Of a DNA stretch of 64,000 nucleotides, positions 56,237 to 64,000 are shown piece by piece; the first letter of the stretch is position 1, and each line of letters begins with the position of its first letter. Below the pieces are notes generated by a model that had not been told where the DNA came from, did no database searches, and saw only the letters and a list, made by a program, of their open reading frames with translations. The translations under genes were made by a program, and so were the position numbers. The stretch spans positions 62,001-126,000 of the forward strand of contig WNNJ02000251.1 of NCBI GenBank assembly GCA_012934845.2, written 5' to 3'. This stretch comes from Pomphorhynchus laevis. Its lineage: Eukaryota > Acanthocephala > Palaeacanthocephala > Echinorhynchida > Pomphorhynchidae.

Positions 56237-59109
56237 TCGATCTCGCTCCTAAGCATACTTTTCGTCTTAGTCTATTCAATACTCGCTCCATTCTTCATAA
56301 AGCTGATATGCTTCTCGATATCTTCGATCAATTATCTATCGATATTCTCTGCATTACCGAATCCTGGCACACTGACTCCAACGATCTTGCTATTCGTCGT
56401 CTATGTCGCTCTGGTTGTTCTCTAGTTGAATCAGCTCGTCAAATTACATCTCATACATCTACTGCGTCTAACCATGGCGGTATTGTTGCCATTGCTCGTC
56501 ACCCAATGTCTTTACGTAAAATCAACGTTAACATCCGTTACACCTCGTTCGAATTACTCATATGCAGATTATCAACGCCTTTCCCTCTGGAACTTGTGAT
56601 TGTATACCGTCCAGGTTCAGTTGCCCCATCACGTATCTTCTTTAACGACCTTGCAGATCTAATGTCTCACTGTTCATTGTCTTATACTCCTTCTTTTGTT
56701 CTCGGTGACTTTAACATTCGTCTTGATCGCCCGTCTGACTCTGACTCTATCACTTTAACTAATCTTTTTTCTGATTTTAACTATAAATTACTTTCAACAA
56801 GCCCAACTCATATTCTCGGCGGTGCTCTCGACATCATTGCTGTTCCTAACTGCTTCAATGACTATACCTCCTTGTCAATTACTGATCCTGGTTTGTCCGA
56901 TCATTTCCTTGTCACTCTTACTCTTACTCGTCCCCATCCTCCTTCTCCGCCTTTACCATTATCTACACCAAGTCGACCCTGGAAGCTTCTCGATATCCCT
57001 ATTCTCTGCACAGCCTTACTCAATTCTTCACTCTTTTCACTTCCTCTTAACTATCTCTCTCCCGATGATCTCTGCATTCTGTTTGATTCTGAACTTACGT
57101 CGATCCTCAATAACCTTCTACCTAGTCGACTTCGACGTTCCCAGCGCTTGCGCCATGCTCCCTGGTTCGATTCTGACTGTAGTCTTTCTAAGCGTCGACT
57201 CCGTCACTCTTTTCGTATGTATAAACGCTTTCTTAAACGTTCACCCAACTCACTCCCTCCAAATCTTCGTGATTCCTACTTTTCTCAACGCCGTTCACAT
57301 CTCATTCTTATACGTACTAAACGTACTCTCTTTTGGCGAAATCAACTCGAGTCATCTTCCAACTCGAAATCTCATTGGAAAATCTTAAACTCAATTCTTT
57401 CACGATCATCTACCCCTTGTAATATAAATCCTGATGAATTTTCTTCTTATCTACAAACTAAGCTATCTAATTTACTTTCCCTACTACCCATAGCCCCCTT
57501 GTACCCACTCTTATCTTTAAATACTTCCCTCCCAGAACTATTCCACCTTCTTCCCGTTTCGTCTGATGAAGTTTCTTCGGTTCTGCTGTCATTACCTAAT
57601 AAAACCTCTCCTTCTGACCCAATTCCCACTCACTTACTTAAAAATATCTGCACTTTTATCTTACCCTTCCTAACCACATTGTTCAACTCGTCCATCCGTA
57701 GCCGTACATTTCCTTCCATCTGGAAATGCGCCACTGTTCGTCCTATCATCAAAAAGCAATCTCTCGACTCTTCACTACCATCTTCGTACCGTCCAATCTC
57801 ACTTCTCCCAACCCTCTCTAAACTCCTTGAGCGTCTCGTTCTTAAGCAAGTTAATACATATCTCTATTCCTCTAACTTATTTCCTCCCTTCCAAGCCGCT
57901 TTTCGCTCTAATTACTCTACCGAAATTGCATGTCTTAAAGTTTATAACGACTTACTCATATCGCGCGATCATAAATTATGTAGTGTCATAGTTTCTCTTG
58001 ATCTATCGTCTGCTTTTGACATCGTCGATCACTCGATTCTTCTCCATCGCCTTCGTCATGATTATGGCTTCTCTTTACCCACTGTATCATGGTTTTCTTC
58101 ATATCTATCAAACCGTACATTTCGCGTATATTCTAACTCTTCTCTCTCCCATCCTTCGTCCATTCCGTCCGGTGTTCCGCAAGGCTCCGTATTAGGCCCT
58201 ATACTTTTCTCTCTTCTTCTTGGTGATTTGTCTTCGATTTCTCATAAATTTAACTTCCATGTTATGCAATATGCTGATGACATTCTCATCTATGCTCATG
58301 CACCTGTTTATCGTATTCGCGATCTTAGTGTTTCTGCTTCCGACTGTCTTGTCTCAATTTCCAATCATCTTTCTTCCCTTCGCCTTTCTCTGAATCCTGA
58401 TAAATCCAAAATTATGTGGATCCTACCTCGACGCCTCGGCTTCGAACCTCCCTCCGTATCATTAAATTCTACAATTCTTCCTATCGTTGATAATCTCGTT
58501 TTCCTAGGCTTCCATTTTGACAACCGACTTTCACTTAAACCTTTCGTTAGAGATAAAGTACGCTCATCTACCTTGATACTCCGCAACCTCCGTCAAGTTC
58601 GTAGATTGATCGATTTCCCTTCTTGTATGACTCTCATATCATCTCTCCTTTTTTCTAGACTCGATTATTGTCTTAGTCTATTTTCCAACTCACCTAAATC
58701 CACTCTTCTTCCCCTACAACGCATCGTCAACGCAGCTGTCCGAATTCTCCTCCGTCTTCGTCGTTTTGATCACACATCCTACCATCTTGCTTCTCTCGAT
58801 TTGCCTACAATTTATTGTCGTGTTCAAATTCGTCTTCTTATCGTTGCTTTCCGCCTTGTAACTTTTCATACCCCTTCATTTCTCAACCTTCCTTTTCTTG
58901 ATAATTCCCGTCCTGTTTACTGTTCCTTGCGTTCCTGTAATTCCCTTCTTTTACATGTCCCAAACTACTCTACCTCCTTTGGACTCCGCTCCTTCCTGGT
59001 GGCTGCTCCTCTATCGTGGAATCATCTGCCCATTCATATACGCCAATCAACTTCCCTGCAGTGCTTCAAACGACAAATCCGATCCCATCTGAACAATTTA
59101 ACTGCTTGA
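56200..59109 (+). CDS. LINE A ORF2: endonuclease-reverse transcriptase
   Basis: 969 codons, uninterrupted. N-terminal AP-like endonuclease: N27 (LFNTRS), E54 (CITESW), Y136 (VYRPGS), GDFN 169-172, SDH 233-235. RT: LLPTLSKLLERL, FRSNYSTEIACLKVYNDLL, LDLSSAFDIVDHSILLHRL, GVPQGS from residue 658, YADD 691-694, SKIMWILPRR, FLGFHFDNRLS. C-terminal region ends LPIHIRQSTSLQCFKRQIRS. All catalytic motifs are intact. It nicks target DNA and copies the LINE RNA there. The ATG at 56200 overlaps the end of ORF1 by 37 bp in another frame, which suggests reinitiation. No zinc finger at the C-terminus. Confidence 0.95.
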   Translation: MASHLSPLSSSLVDLAPKHTFRLSLFNTRSILHKADMLLDIFDQLSIDILCITESWHTDSNDLAIRRLCRSGCSLVESARQITSHTSTASNHGGIVAIARHPMSLRKINVNIRYTSFELLICRLSTPFPLELVIVYRPGSVAPSRIFFNDLADLMSHCSLSYTPSFVLGDFNIRLDRPSDSDSITLTNLFSDFNYKLLSTSPTHILGGALDIIAVPNCFNDYTSLSITDPGLSDHFLVTLTLTRPHPPSPPLPLSTPSRPWKLLDIPILCTALLNSSLFSLPLNYLSPDDLCILFDSELTSILNNLLPSRLRRSQRLRHAPWFDSDCSLSKRRLRHSFRMYKRFLKRSPNSLPPNLRDSYFSQRRSHLILIRTKRTLFWRNQLESSSNSKSHWKILNSILSRSSTPCNINPDEFSSYLQTKLSNLLSLLPIAPLYPLLSLNTSLPELFHLLPVSSDEVSSVLLSLPNKTSPSDPIPTHLLKNICTFILPFLTTLFNSSIRSRTFPSIWKCATVRPIIKKQSLDSSLPSSYRPISLLPTLSKLLERLVLKQVNTYLYSSNLFPPFQAAFRSNYSTEIACLKVYNDLLISRDHKLCSVIVSLDLSSAFDIVDHSILLHRLRHDYGFSLPTVSWFSSYLSNRTFRVYSNSSLSHPSSIPSGVPQGSVLGPILFSLLLGDLSSISHKFNFHVMQYADDILIYAHAPVYRIRDLSVSASDCLVSISNHLSSLRLSLNPDKSKIMWILPRRLGFEPPSVSLNSTILPIVDNLVFLGFHFDNRLSLKPFVRDKVRSSTLILRNLRQVRRLIDFPSCMTLISSLLFSRLDYCLSLFSNSPKSTLLPLQRIVNAAVRILLRLRRFDHTSYHLASLDLPTIYCRVQIRLLIVAFRLVTFHTPSFLNLPFLDNSRPVYCSLRSCNSLLLHVPNYSTSFGLRSFLVAAPLSWNHLPIHIRQSTSLQCFKRQIRSHLNNLTA

Positions 59110-59138
59110 CTTTCTCATTTTTGTTTGTGGACTTGTAA

Positions 59139-59155
59139 GCGTACAGCTTGTACGC
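59139..59155 (+). promoter_or_regulatory. 3'-tail stem-loop, LINE A copy 1
   Basis: GCGTACA-GCT-TGTACGC, perfect 7-bp stem, 30 bases after the ORF2 stop and 28 before the end. Followed by ATTTGCCACATTAAATAAA. Probably recognised by the element's own RT, by analogy with other LINEs with 3' stem-loops. Confidence 0.88.
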
Positions 59156-59182
59156 ATTTGCCACATTAAATAAATTTGTATT

Positions 59183-59190
59183 ATTATTAA
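59183..59190. repeat. Target-site duplication, right, of LINE A copy 1
   Basis: ATTATTAA, partner of 54711-54718. It merges with the (TAT)n tail of the element, so its exact left border is ambiguous by a few bases. Confidence 0.7.
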
Positions 59191-61440
59191 TCGAGATGCG
59201 TAATCCACTCTCGCATTCAAACATAAACGAGAACCTCGCCTTAGGACTGACTCTATATCTGTCCTTTCTTGTTTGGTGACCGGGAAAGAAGCCTGAATTG
59301 CATACTCTAAATGCGGACGAACCAACGTGTTAAACAAATTTCTAAAGACATTCGTGGTAATCTTAAGGAATGAGTTCTTTACAACATAAAGTGCAAGAGT
59401 AGCGCTTTTTATTGCTCTTTCAGTATTAAGTTTAGTTTTTAATGATGCATGTACGATCATTCCTAAATCCCTATGATATGATACTTCAGTGAGAAGAACA
59501 TCGCCGATATGATATGTAAAATTACTGGATTTTTTACCCATCCTCATAAGTATACACTTATCAACGTTAAGATGCAATACAGTAGAGCGACACCAATCAT
59601 GAACTCGATCCAAGTCTGCCTGTAAAGAATTACAGTCATCAATATCTCGTATAGCAGTCCCAATTTTAAGATCATCAGCGGATGCCAGGTGAATGTTCTC
59701 AATACGTAATTGTAAATCATTAAGGAACGTGATGAATAATAGAGGACCTAGTGCAGAACCCTGAGGGACACCTGTCGACATACTTCTTTCTGCAGATAAA
59801 GACTCACCAACACTTACCTTAAACGTACGCAATGAAAGAAAATTTTTAATGCAAGATCAGATTACAAGAGGGACGCCGTAGTGAATTAAGAGTGACACAA
59901 AACCTTTATGTGGAACACCATCAAAGGATTTCGAAATATCTAGAAATACGACGTCGAGACAAAGTCCTGAGCTTAGTACTTCCATCCAACTCTCTCTCGC
60001 GGTAAGCAAGTTAGATAGACATAAACGGCCTTGTCTGAATCCGTGTTGAGAATCAGTAAGAATGCTGTTAAAGTTTAGATGCTGGAGTAGCCTTTTGACA
60101 ATAACTCGTTCTAGTAATTTAGAGAGAATACTGGTCAAACTGATAGGGCGAAAATCTAAACAAGAAGTTGCTGGCTGTTTTTTAGGGATTGGCACAACAA
60201 TAGAATACTTCCAAATTGCAGGAATCGACGAATTGATCAGCCTAAATGAAAATATATGAGCTAAAACACTACTTACGGCAGGTCCAACCGCATTAATTAG
60301 GTAAGGTGAAATATCATCTGGACCAGGAGAGCCAAATCGGTCAAGCCTAGTGATTAGGTGCAATACTTCAGATGCACTGATAGGCTTAACGAGATTCTGA
60401 GTAATATTGTGAATAGAATACCATTTTAAACAGTAAATATCCGAAACAATAGTCGATGGAGAATGGAAGCTGTCCGCTAAGCATTCAGCAATTTCAGACT
60501 CAGTAGAATAAACATATTCACCTGAAGTAATAAATGCTATAGTAGAGGGAAGTAGCCTTGAACCTTTCATATATGACCAAAAACGCTTTAGTTGATTCCC
60601 AATGCAATTTGCAATACCATCTTCAAATGATATTCGCTTATGTATTTTCAATCTATTACAGAGGTTGCGCACGTATCGATACCTATCTAAGTTTTTAGGA
60701 TGGGTTTGAGTAGTAGCCCACATGGCATTGCGCAGTTTCAACACTGCACGAAGTTCATTATCAAACCACTGAGGGCGAGTGGACTTAATGAAAGTTCTCC
60801 GTTTCGGAGCGAACTTATCTGACAAAATTAAAAAAACGTTATAACGAATGGTCAGCAGATCTGAAACAGTAGTAGCCCTATAACTACAATAAAAAATGTT
60901 GTAGAAATTAGCTAAGAGATGCTGGGTATCCACCCGAGTCCAATTTCGTTTTGGATAACCAAATTTCGACCTACAAACGCTCTTGGACACTAATTTAACG
61001 GAGAACACAGTGATCACTGTTACCAAGAGGAGGATAATACGCAATACTGTCGATATCTCCAGTACATCTTGTAAACACAAGATCTAGAGTAGCACCGTTG
61101 ACATGAGTTGGTTCTCTACAATGTTGCACTAAAAGTTGGTAAGCAAGAAATAAATCACGTAATTGTTTTGATACGCCTGAGCATGGTTGATACCCATTCA
61201 TATTCCAATCTACATTCGGAAGGTTGAAGTCACCTAAAAGGACAAATCGTTGGGATGAACAAAAATTAGATAAAAAATCCTTAAGCCGATCTGTTATTAA
61301 AGTGAAAGATGGAGATCTATAGACAACACAAACATTTAATTTTAACAATTGATGATTAACAGTAAAAGACAGGCACTCATACGACCACTCAGAATCACAA
61401 AGATACGATAGATTAAGATTACAAAAAGGCAAAGTTTTGA
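59183..61440 (-). mobile_element. Family C LINE, EN to RT part
   Basis: CR1-like, minus strand. EN: LLKLNVCVVYRSPSFTLITD, LLGDFNLPNVDWN, YYPPLGNSDHCVLR (frame 60995-61447). RT (frames 59857-61080 and 59098-59832): LTRLDRFGSPGPDDISPYLI, SIVVPIPKKQ, FRPISLTSILSKLLERVIVK, QHGFRQGRLCLSNLLTAR, VVFLDISKSFDGVPHKGF, MSTGVPQGSALGPLLFITF, ASADDLKIG (SADD for Y/FADD), CILMRMG, DLGMIV. An in-frame TGA lies at about 59853 and a frame change near 61.04 kb. It ends at ARVDYASRL where LINE A is inserted, and its start is cut by LINE D. Confidence 0.92.
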
Positions 61441-63312
61441 AGATCAATTAGTTTTACAAATTGATACAGAACAAAAAAAATTTTGGGCTTATGTGAAAGG
61501 ATCCAGAGCTCTGCTACCAGCTATTTTATCTTTAAGAGACGGTAACACTCGAGTGACATCGCCAGACAGTATGACAGAAGTGTTTGCACCCGCTTTTGAG
61601 CTGACACCAGATGCTTTCTCTAGCATGTGTGGAGATGCAGCATCACAACAGGTAGAAATTGGTTCTCCAGTTTTATCGATAACAGCACATAAGGTTTTTG
61701 TTGAATTGGCTAGGTTATCTAGATCATCAGCGGCAGGCCCAGATGATATTCACCCCCAACTTCTTAAGTTACTTGCTCCTGTTCTGGCTGAGCCATTAGC
61801 CTCCATATTTGAGCTGAGCTTGCGTATTTCGATGTTACATGCTGCCTGGAAAAAGCGATTGTAGTACCAATTTATAAAAATGGTGTGAAAGATGATCCGA
61901 ATAACTATAGGGCAATAAGTCTAACTAGTGCTGTATGCAAAGTGATTGAGCGCATACTAAACAGACGCATATATGATCATTTGAGTTCGCTGAGAATTCT
62001 CAATAATGCACAGCATGGATTTCGCCCTCGGCGTTCATGTCTTACAAACTTATTACATGCTCGTGAAGATTGGGTTGGACATGTTGCTAACGGGTACTGT
62101 ATCGACGTAATATTTCTTGACTTTAGTCGGGCTTTTGATAGGGTGCCCCACAAAATGCTAATTTCCACCCTTGAGTCTTATAAAGTCAATCGCTCCATTA
62201 TAAGCTGGATTCAAGATTTTCTTAAAGATAGATCCTTTGCTGTTCGTGTAGGTCAATGTCTATCGTCTTATCGTCCTATCACCTCAGGAGTACCACAGGG
62301 ATCAGTCTTAGGACCCTTGTTGTTTAACATATTTATAAATCAGCTACTACATTTAATTGAGGATTGTAGTGTTTTAGCTTTTGCCGATGATGTAAAGATA
62401 TGGAAAATGATAAAAACCAACAAGGATCGAAATGACTTTCAAAATATCCTAAACATTGTTTATCGATGGTCTTTGAACACTGGAATTGTATTGAATATTA
62501 AAAAATGTGTGCACATATGAGATTAGGTCATAGCAATGTGAGTCAAGAATATTTTATTGGCGATGAGTTTTTTGTTTCCCTGCAGTCCATTCTGGATCTT
62601 AGTATAATTGTTCAAACCAATCTGAAAACACGTGCTAACACCGATATGATATGTAACGCAGCAAGAAGAATGACCTATATTGTCAAAAACTGCTTTAAAG
62701 ATTTATCTCCCGTTTGTGTTGTGCGTTTATATAATGCTCTTATAAGACCGATATTAGAATATGTGTCGCCAGTAGTCTTTCCGTGTACGCGTACAGAACT
62801 TGATCAATTAGACCGCATACTTCGACGGTTTACGAAATTATGTCCTCAGGTACGATATCTTCCCTATGAGGCACGAATAAAAAGTTTGAATATGCCGACA
62901 GTGCGTGAAAGGTTCCTTCTTTTCGACCTTCTAGCTATGTATCGACTAGTTAATAAAGATGAAAATTTTCCAGCAAACAGAGTTGAACTCAATGAACGGG
63001 ATGGACGTAGAGGGCACTCGAAAGTACTAGTAGTACATGAGCACGGAAAATACCCTCGTCATTTCCGACTGTCTCATCGAGCGGCGAATGTTTGGAATCG
63101 TCTTCCAGTTGATGTCGTTGCAGTGCACACAATCAATGAATTTAAATCCAATATAAAGAACTGGTTTCGAAATGAGAACGAATGGTGGTTGCTGCAGTAC
63201 CCATAGTTCTGATATATATACTAAATGATTTTTTTGATTTTTTTTCTTGTATTAATTTGTTTTTTTTTGTGAGCGGTCAAAACAGCCTTATGGCTATGAC
63301 CTGTAGTTATAA
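61433..63312 (+). mobile_element. Family D LINE, 5'-truncated copy nested in LINE C
   Basis: CR1-like. Frame 61493-61864: QKKFWAYVKGSRALLPAI, LARLSRSSAAGPDDIHPQLL. Frame 61885-62520: NNYRAISLTSAVCKVIERIL, QHGFRPRRSCLTNLLHARED, VIFLDFSRAFDRVPHKMLIS, TSGVPQGSVLGPLLFNIF, AFADDVKIWK, LNIKKCVH. Frame 62505-63206: VSPVVFPCTRTELDQLDRIL, RYLPYEARIKSLNMPTVRER, FRLSHRAANVWNRLPVDV. Two frame shifts (about 61.85 and 62.51 kb). FADD is intact. Tail hairpin at 63284-63295. Start is uncertain by about 20 bp; no clear target duplication. Confidence 0.93.
63284..63295 (+). promoter_or_regulatory. 3'-tail hairpin AGCC-TTAT-GGCT, LINE D
   Basis: Followed by ATGACCTGTAGTT and an ATAATAATGATA run at the joint with LINE C. 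Confidence 0.75.
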
Positions 63313-64000
63313 TAATGATATATTTGATGTTAAGAGATAGTGTCGAAGGAATGCTACAACTCCTTCACCTCGCATACCAGGAAATTGATCCGCTCTTATT
63401 AACTTATAACCTACAACATTAAACAGATTATCAGAGATGCCAATATGTAACCAAGATATTGAAATACAGAATATATCATAATGATTATCAGCAATATGGT
63501 CGAGCAAGAAAGGAAATTGAGATTGAGGACTTCTAACGTTTGAGTAACCAATATGAAACGGAGTCTCTGCTGACGTAAAGGTTTTGCTAGTTTTATCATG
63601 TACCTCAGAAAAATCAATTAAATCATCAAAATTGAAATCAGAATAAAAATCCATTCTCCAGTTTGGGAGAAGCGGGATCTAACGTACTGATGGTCGCCAC
63701 TGAACTATTTGAAAATTTCTTATGCATAGATTCGTCTCCCCTTTGCTTATTCTATCCTGTAGCTCCTCGTGAGCCTTCCTCTATTTCAAACGCTCATCAA
63801 AATTAATGTCTCTCAGTATTCTTATAGTAGAATTTTTTAAGAGGTAACCATGATGAAGCAACATCTTAGCGTGGTCAGCAGAACTCAAGACGACCTTCAA
63901 TAAGCGAGGTTTCTCTGTAGGACGCTTCCCAAGACGAATCAAACTCTGAACTTGCAGCTTCATAGCTACATTCTTATCATCTTCCTTAAGAAGTCTGGTA
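63307..64000 (-). mobile_element. Family C LINE, ORF1 end and EN start
   Basis: At the right edge the minus strand reads KEDDKNVAMKLQVQSLIRLG, RPTEKPRLLKVVLSSADHAK, MLLHHGYLLKNSTIRILRDI (RRM-like ORF1 part), with a TAG before RKAHEELQDRISKGE. ORF2 starts MDFYSDFNFDDLIDFSEVHD, then HIGYSNVRSPQSQFPFLLDH, YDIFCISISWLHIGI (EN motif with S for the catalytic E: normally SETW), GVVAFLRHYLL. It breaks off at NISLL where LINE D is inserted. ORF1 continues beyond 64000. Confidence 0.88.

Larger units (their letters stand above)
54719..59182 (+). mobile_element. Family A LINE, copy 1: full-length, 4.46 kb
   Basis: The only complete LINE in the window: 5' leader with seven 20-bp repeats, ORF1, ORF2 (969 codons, open), 37-bp ORF overlap, short 3' UTR with stem-loop, (TAT)n tail and an 8-bp target duplication. 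The RT (LDLSSAFDIVDHS, GVPQGSVLGP, QYADD) and AP-type EN place it in the L2/CR1 group. ORF1 is broken once by a shift at a C-run. Inserted into LINE C in the opposite direction. Confidence 0.93.

Noticed and set aside
56822-57388. 188-codon open frame inside LINE A ORF2
   Set aside because: Shadow of ORF2 in another frame; no family motif, and the same frame in copy 2 (41382-41816) is shorter.
61433-61447. Target duplication for LINE D
   Set aside because: No matching 5-15 bp repeat could be found at 63307-63330; the joint may include a small deletion.

Overview
The window is animal-type nuclear DNA, very AT-rich in its left half. The only clear conserved host gene is a glycyl-tRNA synthetase (minus strand) split by GT-AG introns of 50 bp to about 4.9 kb. 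The rest is mostly broken retroelements. The mix (CR1/L2-type LINEs, Penelope-like pieces, LINEs with an R2-like nuclease, a Gypsy fossil) suits an AT-rich invertebrate such as a flatworm or cnidarian. I cannot name the species from the sequence.

Layout. 1-15.7 kb: eight exons of glycyl-tRNA synthetase, from the start of the catalytic core to motif 3. The anticodon-binding end lies beyond position 1, and the N-terminal exon(s) were not found. Its introns hold Penelope-like RT scraps, a LINE tail, an R2-like nuclease relic and a Gypsy fossil tail. 15.7-20.8 kb: AT-rich DNA with more Penelope-like repeats and many hairpins. 20.8-23.5 kb: a decayed LINE ORF1 with zinc knuckles. 24.7-27.8 kb: an RT plus R2-like nuclease relic that runs, in one frame broken by two stops, into a 591-codon open frame carrying a ubiquilin-like protein. 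28-30.1 kb: foldback, direct and 147-bp satellite repeats. 30.9-33.1 kb: a second R2-like-nuclease-type RT relic. 33.1-40.4 kb: a minus-strand LINE (family E) split by a plus-strand LINE (family B), with another LINE end (E'). 40.7-45.7 kb: two copies of LINE family A. 45.9-48.35 kb: a Gypsy LTR-element fossil. 48.6-52.4 kb: a near-complete minus-strand family B copy. 52.5-54.3 kb: a family D end, a nuclease relic and small repeats. 54.3-64.0 kb: a minus-strand CR1-like LINE (family C) into which a full-length family A LINE (54,719-59,182, with an 8-bp target duplication) and a 5'-truncated family D LINE are nested.

Most notable points: the nuclease/ubiquilin reading frame; a 3'-tail hairpin in families A and B whose stem changes in a compensatory way; a 7 x 20-bp repeat in the 5' leader of the full-length LINE; a roughly 130-bp mosaic patch shared between LINE copies; and many perfect short-loop inverted repeats (arms up to 26 bp) scattered through both intergenic and LINE DNA, which suggests fold-back template switching.

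The element-family letters (A-F) are local labels. Clade names come from motifs read by eye and were not tested by phylogeny.
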